Source: an uncultured Clostridia bacterium (GTDB lineage: Bacteria > Bacillota > Clostridia > TANB77 > CAG-508). From it: a stretch of 53,358 bases of DNA. Shown here piece after piece: positions 43,964-52,574 of this stretch (position 1 is its first letter; each line of letters begins with the position of its first letter). Position numbers and translations under genes: made by a program. The notes beneath the pieces were generated by a model. It saw only the letters and a program-made list of their open reading frames with translations. It ran no database searches and was not told the DNA's origin. The DNA lies in NCBI GenBank assembly GCA_934154805.1, contig CAKPGM010000012.1, forward strand, positions 1 to 53,358, given 5' to 3'.

Positions 43964-45199
43964 TTATGCTACATCTTTAATTTTTATATCTCTTACGTGT
44001 TCTATTTTTTCCCATTTTGTGTTTCTTATAAATAAACATTTAAAGTTTATCAATAACCACGAACCCAAGAACAATGGGAATAGTGCTAATCCTTTAATCA
44101 TAGGCTTTATTGGTTTTTTGTCTATTATCATTATTATTATTCCAACAAATATCGGTAAGAAAAATGTTGGGAAAATGTATTTTAAACAGTTTATTAGTAA
44201 ATCTGTTACATTCATTCCTCCAAATATATACATTACAAAGTTCAATATTACCAATACTATTGTCATTATGAACATTGGTATACTACCAAGCATATATAAT
44301 AAGCCATCGAAGTTCATTAAAGTTTTATTTTCTTTAACTGCTCCTGCTAATGGTTTTGTATATTCGTGTAAACATTGAATATGTCCAATTGTCCATCTTG
44401 ATCTTTGTGACCATGATTGTTTGAACCCAACTGGCTGTTCATCATATACTATTGCATCTGTTGCCCATCCTAGCTTTTTACCTGCTATTATTCTTTTTAA
44501 TGAGAATTCTATATCCTCTGTTAATGTTTTTGTGTTCCATCCTGTAGGCTTTACAACATCAAATTTTACCATAAATCCTGTACCATTTATTAATGGAGAT
44601 AAACCTAAATTATATCTTGCTAGATGATAAAATCTATTCATTGTCCAATAGAATATCGCATATCCTGCTGACACCCAGCTATCTGTAGGGTTTTTAATAT
44701 CTCTGTATCCCTGTACAACTTCTTCTCCTTGACAAAGTTTTTTATTCATCGCCTTAAAGAAGTTTTTATCCACTATGTTGTCTGCATCAAATACGCAGAA
44801 AGCATCGTAGTCAGCGTTTTCTTCTATTTTTTGTTTTAAGAACCATTGAAGCGCTGCTCCTTTTGTTTTCTTTGCCGGATCATCTTCTTTTCTTTCTAAT
44901 ACAATAGCACCTGATTCTTTGGCTATTTTGGCTGTATTATCCGTACAGTTGTCGGCTATTACATAAATATCTAATAATTCTTTTGGATAGTCTTGTTTTT
45001 TTAAACTTTCTATCAAGTTTCCAATAACATTTTCCTCGTTATGAGCCGGCAATATAGCCATAAATTTATGTTTTTTATCTACTATTAATGGTTTATCTTT
45101 TAACTTTACTAGCGAGCATAAGCTTACAATTAGTTGATATATCCAGTATATTGTTAATATCCACACCATTGCTTGCTGTATTATATATAAATATTTCAT
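43964..45199 (-). CDS. Membrane glycosyltransferase family 2
   Basis: 411 residues. One N-terminal helix (about 8-30), a GT2 catalytic domain with PAHNEE, VFDADNIVD (DxD-type) and SQRSRW (the QxxRW motif of processive enzymes), and three to four helices at the end (about 295-395). This is the build of N-acetylglucosaminyltransferase/hyaluronan-synthase-like enzymes that make surface polysaccharide. The sugar cannot be named. It lies 21 nt downstream of pnp. Confidence 0.88.
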   Translation of the reverse strand: MKYLYIIQQAMVWILTIYWIYQLIVSLCSLVKLKDKPLIVDKKHKFMAILPAHNEENVIGNLIESLKKQDYPKELLDIYVIADNCTDNTAKIAKESGAIVLERKEDDPAKKTKGAALQWFLKQKIEENADYDAFCVFDADNIVDKNFFKAMNKKLCQGEEVVQGYRDIKNPTDSWVSAGYAIFYWTMNRFYHLARYNLGLSPLINGTGFMVKFDVVKPTGWNTKTLTEDIEFSLKRIIAGKKLGWATDAIVYDEQPVGFKQSWSQRSRWTIGHIQCLHEYTKPLAGAVKENKTLMNFDGLLYMLGSIPMFIMTIVLVILNFVMYIFGGMNVTDLLINCLKYIFPTFFLPIFVGIIIMIIDKKPIKPMIKGLALFPLFLGSWLLINFKCLFIRNTKWEKIEHVRDIKIKDVA

Positions 45200-45220
45200 T
45201 TTTCCTTCCTCTATTTAAAA

Positions 45221-47341
45221 TTACTCTTCTACTTCTTTGTTTTCTTCTAAATCTTTCATAGTTAAGTTAATTCTGTCTTGGCTGTCGATTTCATAAACTT
45301 TTACTCTTACTTCGTCTCCAACAGCTAGTACGTCTTCAACTTTTTCTACTCTTTTGTTTGAAATTTTTGATATGTGTAGTAATCCTTCTCTTCCTCCACC
45401 AATATCAACAAAAGCTCCGAAGTTCATTATTCTAGTAACTTTTCCGTCATAGATTTTTCCTACTTCTATATCTTTTGCAATATCTTCTATCATCTTTAAT
45501 GCTCTATTTCCTGCTTCTTGATCATCTGTATAAATGCAAACTCTTCCATCTTCTTCTATGTCTATTTTAACACCTGTTGCATCTATTATTTTATTTATCA
45601 TTTTTCCACCAGGTCCTATTACATCTTTTATTTTGTCTACATTAATTGTTGTTGTAATTATTTTTGGTGCATATTTTGATAATTCTTTTCTTGGTTCTGC
45701 TATTTGTTTCAACATTATTTCGTCTAATATATAATCTCTTGCTACTTTTGTTCTTTCAAAAGCTTGTTTAATAATATCATATGTTAAACCATCGTTTTTA
45801 ATGTCTACTTGTATTGCTGTTATACCATCCTTTGTTCCACCAACTTTAAAATCCATATCTCCAAAGAAATCTTCTATTCCTTGAATGTCTGTAAGCATTA
45901 TATAATCATCTGGATTTTCTTTTGATGTTACAAGTCCTGTTGATATTCCTGCTACTGGCTTTTTAATTGGAACACCAGCATCCATTAATGCTAATGTGCT
46001 TCCACATATACTTGCCTGTGATGTTGAACCATTTGAAGATAATACTTCTGATACAACTCTTATTGTATAAGGGAATTCATCTTCTGATGGTATTACTGGA
46101 ACTAGTGCTTTTTCTGCTAATGCCCCGTGTCCTATTTCTCTTCTTCCTGGTCCTCTTGAAGGTCTTGCTTCTCCTACGCTATATGAAGGGAAGTTGTATT
46201 GATGCATATATCTTTTTGATTCTTCTTCATCTAATCCATCTAGTTCTTGTTCTTCTGATTTTGTTCCAAGTGTAACTACTGATAATACTTGTGTTTGTCC
46301 TCTTGTGAATATTGCACTTCCGTGTACTCTTGGTAATACTCCTACTTCACAAGAAAGTGGTCTTATTTCATCTATTTTTCTTCCATCTGGACGTTTATGC
46401 TCTTTTAGTATCATTTCTCTTACACATTGTTTTTCTAAATCGTGTATACTTGCTGCTATATCTGCTGATTTGTTTTCTGTTTCTTCTTCTCCATATTTTT
46501 CTACAAAGTAGTTTTGAATATCTGTTGCTAATGCTTCCATATTTGCATCTCTTACTTCTTTATCTTGAGCTTGTACATCGTTATACATTCTCTCTTTGAA
46601 GTTTGTTTCTATTTCTGCAAATACCTCTGGATTTGTTGCAAATGATACATATTCAAATTTTGGCTTACCTACTTCTTCTTCAATTCCTTTTATAAATGCA
46701 CATAATTTTTTAATTTCTTCATGTCCTGCTTTTATTGCTTCAAGCATTGTGTCATTTGGAATTTCATCAGCTCCTGCTTCTATCATTGTAACTTTTTCTA
46801 AAGTTCCTGCAACTGTTAATCTTAATCTGCTCTTCTCTCTTTGTTCAACTGTTGGGTTAATTACAATTTGATTATCCACATATCCTACACTTACTGCGGC
46901 TGTTGGTCCTGCAAATGGTATATCTGAAATTGAAAGTGCTACTGATGCACCTATCATTGCACATACTTCTGGGCTATTGTCTTGTTCAACAGATAATACT
47001 GTTGCTACAACACATACATCATTTCTAAAATCCTTTGGGAATAAAGGTCTTATTGGTCTATCAATTGCTCTTGATGTTAAAATTGCTTTATCTGCTGGCT
47101 TTCCTTCTCTTTTTTGGAAGCTTCCTGGAATTTTTCCAACTGCATATAATTTCTCTTCATAGTCCACTGATAATGGGAAGAAATCTACTCCCTCTTTTGG
47201 TTCTTTTGAAGCTGTAACGTTTACCATTACAACTGTATCTCCATAATGAATTATGGCATTTCCGTTTGTTAATTCTGCTACTCTACCTGTTTCTACTACA
47301 AGTGGTCTTCCTGCTAGTTCTGTTTCAAATTTTTTATACAT
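45221..47341 (-). CDS. pnp: Polyribonucleotide nucleotidyltransferase (PNPase)
   Basis: 706 residues. Two RNase PH domains are separated by a helical segment; the second has GTRGQTQ-like TRGQTQVLSVVTLG and the SSNGSTSQASICGSTLALMDAGVP core. A KH domain (IGPGGKMINKII) and an S1 domain (YDGKVTRIMNFGAFVDIGGGREG) follow. It degrades RNA 3' to 5' with phosphate. rpsO lies upstream on the same strand, the standard order. Confidence 0.97.
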   Translation of the reverse strand: MYKKFETELAGRPLVVETGRVAELTNGNAIIHYGDTVVMVNVTASKEPKEGVDFFPLSVDYEEKLYAVGKIPGSFQKREGKPADKAILTSRAIDRPIRPLFPKDFRNDVCVVATVLSVEQDNSPEVCAMIGASVALSISDIPFAGPTAAVSVGYVDNQIVINPTVEQREKSRLRLTVAGTLEKVTMIEAGADEIPNDTMLEAIKAGHEEIKKLCAFIKGIEEEVGKPKFEYVSFATNPEVFAEIETNFKERMYNDVQAQDKEVRDANMEALATDIQNYFVEKYGEEETENKSADIAASIHDLEKQCVREMILKEHKRPDGRKIDEIRPLSCEVGVLPRVHGSAIFTRGQTQVLSVVTLGTKSEEQELDGLDEEESKRYMHQYNFPSYSVGEARPSRGPGRREIGHGALAEKALVPVIPSEDEFPYTIRVVSEVLSSNGSTSQASICGSTLALMDAGVPIKKPVAGISTGLVTSKENPDDYIMLTDIQGIEDFFGDMDFKVGGTKDGITAIQVDIKNDGLTYDIIKQAFERTKVARDYILDEIMLKQIAEPRKELSKYAPKIITTTINVDKIKDVIGPGGKMINKIIDATGVKIDIEEDGRVCIYTDDQEAGNRALKMIEDIAKDIEVGKIYDGKVTRIMNFGAFVDIGGGREGLLHISKISNKRVEKVEDVLAVGDEVRVKVYEIDSQDRINLTMKDLEENKEVEE

Positions 47342-47470
47342 ATTTTCCTCTCCTTTTTTATTTTAGCAATACTTGTATTAGATTGTAACCTCTATAAAAT
47401 ATTATAGTTTTTTTATAGTATTTTATACAAGCTACTTCTAATTTAAGTATTGTTTTATTATTGTGTAAAA

Positions 47471-47496
47471 GGGCGCTTTAAACTTGTAAAACGCCC
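47471..47496 (-). terminator. Terminator between rpsO and pnp
   Basis: GGGCG and CGCCC arms around an A/T-rich loop, with a T-rich tail on the minus strand. Confidence 0.7.
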
Positions 47497-47505
47497 TAAA
47501 TGTTA

Positions 47506-47769
47506 TTATTTTCTTAGTCCTAATTTTTCAACGATGTCTCTATATCTTTGAACATCTTTCTTTACTAGGTAATTTAACAAGCTTCTTCTTGCACCAACCA
47601 TTTGTAAAAGACCTCTTCTTGAATGATTGTCTTTTTTATGTGTTTTCAAGTGTTCTGTTAAATCATTGATTCTTTCTGTTAAAAGAGCTATTTGAACTTC
47701 TGGAGAACCAGTGTCTTTTTCATCTCTTCTATATGTCTCGATGATTTCTTGTTTTCTTTCCTTTGTCAT
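47506..47769 (-). CDS. rpsO: 30S ribosomal protein S15
   Basis: 87 residues, typical length. RRDEKDTGSPEVQIALLTERI and HSRRGLLQMVGARRSLLNYL are the conserved 16S rRNA-binding helices. CAGGAGG precedes the ATG. S15 often represses its own mRNA through its leader; the leader here (47770-47870) contains possible hairpins that I cannot assign. Confidence 0.97.
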   Translation of the reverse strand: MTKERKQEIIETYRRDEKDTGSPEVQIALLTERINDLTEHLKTHKKDNHSRRGLLQMVGARRSLLNYLVKKDVQRYRDIVEKLGLRK

Positions 47770-48078
47770 TTTTTACACCTCCTGATAACTTATTAGCCTT
47801 AAACTGAGTCTTAGTGGTGTTTTTTCCTAAAACTAAGTATAAGGTATTTTTACACATTATCTATGATACCACATATTTGCAAAAAAAGCAATATTTTCAT
47901 GTTAAATACTTTCTTTTTTTACTAGTATATCAATTTCGTCCCCCTTTTACTCTCCCACTATAATTTTTATGTTAAATTATTCAAAAAACAGCACTTTTTC
48001 TTTGAAAACACTAGTAATTTTCTTCATTTTATGGTATAATAGATATGTAGTGATTTTGTTTAAAAAGGAGATAAAAAG
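47770..48078. promoter_or_regulatory. Divergent control region of rpsO and the antitoxin gene
   Basis: About 310 bases without a gene. The left part is the rpsO leader. On the plus strand an extended -10 promoter (TGG TATAAT, 48035-48040) stands before the antitoxin gene, whose AAAGGAG ribosome-binding site is at 48064-48070. Confidence 0.6.
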
Positions 48079-48246
48079 ATGATTCCTGAAGAAGAAAAAA
48101 TGAGAATAATTAATAATATAAAAACTTCAATGGAAATGGAAAATCAAACTTTAACTCAAAATGATATTTCGTTGTTAAACGATTTTGCAGATAACAAAAT
48201 TTCGATGGAGGATGCTATGCAAAGGGTTAAGAGTATGTTTTTCTAA
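48079..48246 (+). CDS. VbhA-like antitoxin of a Fic toxin
   Basis: 55 residues. The helix INNIKTSMEMEN contains S17-x-x-x-E21-N22, the (S/T)xxxE(G/N) motif with which class I Fic inhibitors block the ATP site. The end FADNKISMEDAMQRVKSMF resembles the VbhA C-terminal helix. The gene lies 93 nt before a Fic gene on the same strand, with its own promoter. It would keep the toxin's AMP-transferase inactive. Confidence 0.85.
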   Translation: MIPEEEKMRIINNIKTSMEMENQTLTQNDISLLNDFADNKISMEDAMQRVKSMFF

Positions 48247-48268
48247 TCTTTTGTTGTGCTTAAATTAG

Positions 48269-48298
48269 TAACTAATTCGTACATACAAAATGTACGAA
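48269..48298 (+). promoter_or_regulatory. Inverted repeat between antitoxin and Fic gene
   Basis: AATTCGTACAT and ATGTACGAATT are perfect 11-bp arms around ACAAA. No T run follows at once, so it is either a weak attenuator or an operator that keeps the toxin below the antitoxin. Confidence 0.6.
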
Positions 48299-48339
48299 TT
48301 TATTGTTAGATTTTATTGATAAAACGAAAGGATAAAATT

Positions 48340-48921
48340 ATGTACGAAGCTAGAGATTCTGTTTATTGTTACCCTGGTACAAATACTTTGGTCAATAAAC
48401 TTAATATTAAAGATGCAAATAAATTAGATAATTATGAGAAGAGTATTGTCGCTTTAAAATTAATGGCATTAGAAAAAAAAGGAATTACTGGCAATTTTGA
48501 TGTTGCTCATTTTGTTGGAATTCATAAATTTCTTTTTGAGGATATTTACCCATTTGCTGGATTATTTAGAAGTGAAAATATTGCAAAAGGCTATTTTCAA
48601 TTTGCTCAATGGGAATATATTGATAGTGAATTAGATCGTTTACTTACTCAATTAAGAACCGAAAAGTTAGATAACCTTTCACAAGAAGACTTTGCTAAAC
48701 GCTTGGCCTATTATTGGTCAGAGTTAAATGTTCTTCACCCTTTTAGAGAAGGAAACGGCAGAACTACTAGAGAATTTATAAGGCAAATTGCGTTAAAATA
48801 CAATTATAATTTAAACTTGCAGAATTTCACAGCACAAGAAATTTTAGATGCCAGTATAAAATCTATTGTCGATACACAAGACCTAGAGGATATTGTTAAT
48901 AAATGTTTAGAACATAAATAA
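48340..48921 (+). CDS. Fic family protein (AMP-transferase toxin)
   Basis: 193 residues from the ATG at 48340, preferred because GAAAGGA precedes it; an upstream TTG is possible. The Fic motif HPFREGNGRTTR begins at His133 and is complete, so the enzyme should be active and transfer AMP from ATP to a protein target. PFAGLFRSENIAKG lies near residue 70 (flap region). The inhibitory motif is absent from this protein and is provided by the small upstream gene. This is a FicT/VbhT-type pair on the chromosome. Confidence 0.93.
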   Translation: MYEARDSVYCYPGTNTLVNKLNIKDANKLDNYEKSIVALKLMALEKKGITGNFDVAHFVGIHKFLFEDIYPFAGLFRSENIAKGYFQFAQWEYIDSELDRLLTQLRTEKLDNLSQEDFAKRLAYYWSELNVLHPFREGNGRTTREFIRQIALKYNYNLNLQNFTAQEILDASIKSIVDTQDLEDIVNKCLEHK

Positions 48922-48924
48922 ATT

Positions 48925-48949
48925 TTTCCCACCTGTATTGGTGGGAATT
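48925..48949. terminator. Terminator shared by fic and ywlC
   Basis: TTTCCCACC pairs with GGTGGGAA around TGTATT, between convergent genes. Confidence 0.8.
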
Positions 48950-49567
48950 TTATATTAGCTTCTTTATTTGTTCTTCTGTTATTATTCCTTGTCTTAAAAT
49001 ATGTAGTACTCCATCTATTACTTGGACAATTGTTGATGCCACTCCTATTCTGCTCTCTCCTCCATCTACAAAACAGTCTACACCTTCCGGAAAATCTTTC
49101 ATTACATCTTTTATATTTGTCTTACTTGGCTTATCAGAAATATTAGCACTTGGTGTTGCAAGTGGTACGCCTGCTCTTTTTATTAACTCAAGAGCTATTT
49201 CATTTGCTGGCATACGAACTCCTACAGTTGTTCCATTTGCTGTAACGATGTCTGGTACTACATCTTTTTTCTGCAAGATTATCGTTAGTGGTCCTGGAAA
49301 GAATTCCTTTATTATTGCATACTCCAATGGTGTAATATTCTTTGCAACTTTTTCTATCATTTCTATACTATTTACTAGCAAATTAATTGGCTTACTTAAT
49401 GGTCTTCTTTTAATCTCATATATCTTTTTAACCGCTTCTGCATTTAACCCATTTGCTCCTATTCCATATACTGTTTCTGTTGGAAATACTACTATTCCAC
49501 CATTTTTAATAATTTGTGCTGGTTCTTCTAGTTTCGTAAAGTCTTTTTCTTTTAATTCTATATACAT
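48950..49567 (-). CDS. ywlC: L-threonylcarbamoyladenylate synthase (YwlC/TsaC type)
   Basis: 205 residues. IKNGGIVVFPTETVYGIGANG (about 22-42), KRRPLSKPINLLV, FPGPLTIIL, VGVRMPANE and TPSANISDKPS are the YrdC/Sua5 landmarks. It makes threonylcarbamoyl-AMP from Thr, bicarbonate and ATP, the first step of t6A synthesis. The C-terminal Sua5 domain is missing, so it is the short form. It completes three of the four t6A genes in this window. Confidence 0.94.
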   Translation of the reverse strand: MYIELKEKDFTKLEEPAQIIKNGGIVVFPTETVYGIGANGLNAEAVKKIYEIKRRPLSKPINLLVNSIEMIEKVAKNITPLEYAIIKEFFPGPLTIILQKKDVVPDIVTANGTTVGVRMPANEIALELIKRAGVPLATPSANISDKPSKTNIKDVMKDFPEGVDCFVDGGESRIGVASTIVQVIDGVLHILRQGIITEEQIKKLI

Positions 49568-49642
49568 TTCTTTTTCCTCTTTTTTCTTTTATGTTTCTAT
49601 TATACCACTATTCTTATTTAATTGCCATATAAATATAAAAAC

Positions 49643-49662
49643 AGGACAGCTTACGCTATCCT
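49643..49662 (-). terminator. Terminator after the coiled-coil gene
   Basis: AGGACAGC and GCTATCCT arms around TTAC; a long T run follows on the minus strand. Confidence 0.7.
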
Positions 49663-49669
49663 ACTTTGA

Positions 49670-50113
49670 TTATTCTTCGCCATATTTTTCATCATATTCT
49701 TTTTGTGCTTCTACTGCTTCCAAGAAAGCCACTTTTGCTTCTTCTGCTGCTAATAAAGCAAGTGCTATTGATTGTTCTGCATATTCTAATTCATCATCTA
49801 TATATTTAGATAATTTTTCTTTATCTCTTGCTTCTTTTCTTTCTTGTATATTTTCTTTTGCTACTTTGAAGTTCATTTGTGCTTTTATTAATTCACTTGA
49901 TATTTTTCCTTTTCCTCTTTCCGATACTATTCTACATTGCTCTTTTGCTGCTTCTAGATTTCCTTTTGCATCTTGAATTTTATCATCTAAAACATCTTTT
50001 GCTTCCATTCCTGCTATAATTACTGTATCTGTTCCATCCTTTATTTTTGCATTTAAATCTTTCATTTTCTTGTTGAATTCTTCAACTTTTTGTTTTCTTT
50101 CTTCTTTATCCAT
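49670..50113 (-). CDS. Cytoplasmic coiled-coil protein, unknown function
   Basis: 147 residues, almost entirely charged coiled coil (Lys/Glu/Ala-rich, for example EERKQKVEEFNKKMKDL and the Ala-rich LALLAAEEAKVAFLEA). No signal peptide or helix long enough for a membrane. No family recognised. AGGAGG precedes the ATG; it has its own terminator. Confidence 0.65.
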   Translation of the reverse strand: MDKEERKQKVEEFNKKMKDLNAKIKDGTDTVIIAGMEAKDVLDDKIQDAKGNLEAAKEQCRIVSERGKGKISSELIKAQMNFKVAKENIQERKEARDKEKLSKYIDDELEYAEQSIALALLAAEEAKVAFLEAVEAQKEYDEKYGEE

Positions 50114-50176
50114 TTTAAAATACCTCCTAAAATATTTTTATTATTTTATAACATACAATTGTGAATTTTCTGTGAC

Positions 50177-50986
50177 CTATTTATAGTTTTTTATTGTCTT
50201 ATTTAATTCTGCGCCTATAAATACTATATAAAAGCACAAATACGTCCACATCATTATTAGCATTAATGTTGTTAAACTTCCATATGTTATTGAAAAATCT
50301 TTAAAAATATATAAATATTTTGAGAATATAAATGATACAACATTCAGTGATATAGCCGAAAATATAGCTCCATATATTTGACTTCTTATTGTCACTTTGT
50401 GTTTGGGCATAAATCTATATACTAATAAAAATACTATGAATGTTGCTATTGTAAATATTAGTTTTGCCCATATTGTTGACAATATTGAATAAGTTGTTAA
50501 TTTACTACTTAATACTAATCTAATGTTGCTACCAAATACCAAAAATACTAGTCCGATTACTATCAATAATATGAATAAGATTGTTTCTAAAATCGACTTT
50601 ATTCTTATATATAAATAAGATGGAACTGCATCATTATCTGTTTTATAAATGTTTTGCATTCCCTTTGTTAATGCAAATAACCCTTGTCCTGCCGACCATA
50701 TTGTAAATATTATAGAAATCGATATCGTTCCTATTGATTTCGAATATACTTCTTGAACTATACTTAAGACAATTTCATTCATAGTATCCGGAATGATCTT
50801 TGAAATAAATTCAAATAGTGTACTCGGTTCTATTCCTGTATACTGTATTAATGTTATTACCAGAATTATGAATGGAATAAAAGATAATATTGTATAGTAA
50901 GAACACTGTGCAGATACTTCGCTTATATAGTCTTGTTGTATATTATCTAATAACTTTTTTATGAAATTATATTTTTTATCTTCCAT
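50177..50986 (-). CDS. YihY/BrkB family membrane protein
   Basis: 269 residues with six hydrophobic helices. SAQCSYYTILSFIPFIILVI near residue 25, WSAGQGLFALTKGMQNIY near 95 and the final SITYGSLTTLMLIMMWTYLCFYIVFIGAELN are family landmarks. These proteins are widespread inner-membrane proteins of unclear function. Formerly labelled ribonuclease BN in error. Confidence 0.93.
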   Translation of the reverse strand: MEDKKYNFIKKLLDNIQQDYISEVSAQCSYYTILSFIPFIILVITLIQYTGIEPSTLFEFISKIIPDTMNEIVLSIVQEVYSKSIGTISISIIFTIWSAGQGLFALTKGMQNIYKTDNDAVPSYLYIRIKSILETILFILLIVIGLVFLVFGSNIRLVLSSKLTTYSILSTIWAKLIFTIATFIVFLLVYRFMPKHKVTIRSQIYGAIFSAISLNVVSFIFSKYLYIFKDFSITYGSLTTLMLIMMWTYLCFYIVFIGAELNKTIKNYK

Positions 50987-51060
50987 AATTCCCCTTGTTA
51001 TTATTTCTATATAAATACATTATTATTCTTTTTTATATAAATTTATTCAAAACAAGAAAC

Positions 51061-51084
51061 CGACGAATGCGTGTGCACTCGCCG
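51061..51084 (-). terminator. GC-rich terminator after the 79-residue gene
   Basis: CGACGAATGC pairs with GCACTCGCCG (two G-T pairs in the RNA) around GTGT; TTTCTTGTTTT follows on the minus strand. Its G+C content stands out from the window's other terminators and matches its gene. Confidence 0.8.
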
Positions 51085-51095
51085 ATTTCTCGTAA

Positions 51096-51335
51096 TCATC
51101 TGATAAGATCCAGGCTTGCGAAGCCTAACCAAAGAATTGCAAATGATAAATAGTTAATAAATTCGCTTTGTTTTTTTGCTTTCTTTGCCAAAATGGCATC
51201 AATGGAAAAGCAAATTGCCGTCAAAGCCTTCACCACGAAGGTTATTGTGAGCTCGTTGATGATAATCCGGCAGATCACTGCCGTCAGTGCCATGACAACT
51301 GTCATAGCAAGCATTATTTCCTGTAACTTTTTCAT
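51096..51335 (-). CDS. Small two-helix membrane protein, probably transferred
   Basis: 79 residues. Hydrophobic helices at about 8-24, 30-48 and 60-76 are joined by a Lys-rich loop (AKKAKKQS). No family recognised. Codons such as CTG, GTG, ACG, ATC, CTC and AAC are frequent, unlike the A/T-ending codons of its neighbours, and the terminator is GC-rich too. It holds the only in-frame CGG (51267-51269, codon 23) that is not at a proposed recoding site. If CGG causes a +1 shift here as well, translation would stop nine codons later. Confidence 0.6.
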   Translation of the reverse strand: MKKLQEIMLAMTVVMALTAVICRIIINELTITFVVKALTAICFSIDAILAKKAKKQSEFINYLSFAILWLGFASLDLIR

Positions 51336-51568
51336 TTGTTGTTCTCCTTTTTTTATTAAAATTTAGAGATTTATCCTCTCACACATTAGTGTTTTAAGGA
51401 TAACCTATACGGTTTTCTATTATTATTATACCACATATTTACATAATTTTCAACTTTTTAGTGGTATTGTCATCTACTCATATCATCAAGCAATAAAATT
51501 TATTGCAAAATAGCGCTTACCAACAAACTTTATGATAAGTACTTTGATTAGATAAAATCAACATAATA

Positions 51569-51590
51569 AAGGATACTTTTTAGTATCCCT
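51569..51590 (-). terminator. Terminator after cotJC
   Basis: GGATACT pairs with AGTATCC around TTTT, 16 nt downstream of the stop. Confidence 0.65.
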
Positions 51591-51606
51591 TATTTTTTTA
51601 TTTTCT

Positions 51607-52209
51607 TCAATTACAGTTGTTGTTCATTTGATTCATATAAAATTTCTTTTCTGCCATTTTATCCTGTACTCCTCTTAGCGCTTCTCCAAATCTTTGGAAG
51701 TGCACTATTTCTCTTTGTCTTAGATATTTTAATACATCTACAACATCTTTATCGTCTGCACACAAATCTATTAATTTTTCATAAGTTGCTCTTGCTTTCT
51801 GTTCTGCTGCTAAATCTTCTTGTAGATTTGCTATAGCATCTCCTTTACAAGCCAAACAAGTTGCATTAAATGGTACTCCTGCTGCTGATTGAGGATATAT
51901 ATCTACTCCGTGATCAGTATAATATGGTCCTAATCCTGCTTTTTTCAATTCTTCCGGACAAACTCCATCTGTTAACTGATGAACTAAAGTTCCAACCATT
52001 TCTAAATGTGCCAATTCTTCTGTTCCTATATCATTTAAAGTAGCTTTTGCTTTTTGATCTGGCATTGCAAACCTTTGAGATAAATATCTTAACGAAGCTG
52101 CAAGTTCTCCATCTGGTCCACCATATTGAGAAATAATTACCTTAGCCATTTCTGGATTTCTATTTCTTAAATTAATAGGATATTGTAAAATTTTATTATA
52201 TGTCCACAT
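51607..52209 (-). CDS. cotJC: Spore coat protein CotJC (manganese-catalase-like)
   Basis: 200 residues. Ferritin-like helical fold with repeated Glu/His ligands: QYGGPDGELAASLRYLSQR, IGTEELAHLEMVGTL, LAAEQKARATYEKL and QREIVHFQRFGEAL. CotJC proteins are coat components resembling manganese catalases. Last of the cotJA-cotJB-cotJC operon, 2 nt after cotJB. Confidence 0.96.
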   Translation of the reverse strand: MWTYNKILQYPINLRNRNPEMAKVIISQYGGPDGELAASLRYLSQRFAMPDQKAKATLNDIGTEELAHLEMVGTLVHQLTDGVCPEELKKAGLGPYYTDHGVDIYPQSAAGVPFNATCLACKGDAIANLQEDLAAEQKARATYEKLIDLCADDKDVVDVLKYLRQREIVHFQRFGEALRGVQDKMAEKKFYMNQMNNNCN

Positions 52210-52211
52210 AA

Positions 52212-52574
52212 TTAATCTTCACTCCTTTCCCAAGGCCATGGATTTTCTAGCCATCTCCAACTATTGCAAGGACAGTAGATGCTAAGTGGTCCATACACTC
52301 TTTGATATTTGTCTGATAAATCTCTTAATTGATTGCAATATTCTCTGTGTAAGCATAATGCCTTTTCATCGTCTGGATGAGTATTTAAATATTCTCCTAA
52401 ATCTGTTATAGCGAATTTTAAACATCTTATTTCTGATAACATTTTTTCTCCAAGTTCATCTCTTTCTTTACAGCAGCATCCAGTGTTGTTCATCATATTA
52501 GGTGTGTTGTAACCGAATTGTGCATTTATTCCTGTTGGTTCATATTCACAATTATTTATATTGTCAAAATTCAT
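52212..52574 (-). CDS. cotJB: Spore coat protein CotJB
   Basis: 120 residues. The core (EMLSEIRCLKFAITDLGEYLNTHPDD, then CNSWRWLENPWPWE) is CotJB. An extra Asn-rich N-terminus of about 38 residues with a CCCK cluster precedes it. Overlaps cotJA by 4 nt. Confidence 0.93.
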   Translation of the reverse strand: MNFDNINNCEYEPTGINAQFGYNTPNMMNNTGCCCKERDELGEKMLSEIRCLKFAITDLGEYLNTHPDDEKALCLHREYCNQLRDLSDKYQRVYGPLSIYCPCNSWRWLENPWPWERSED

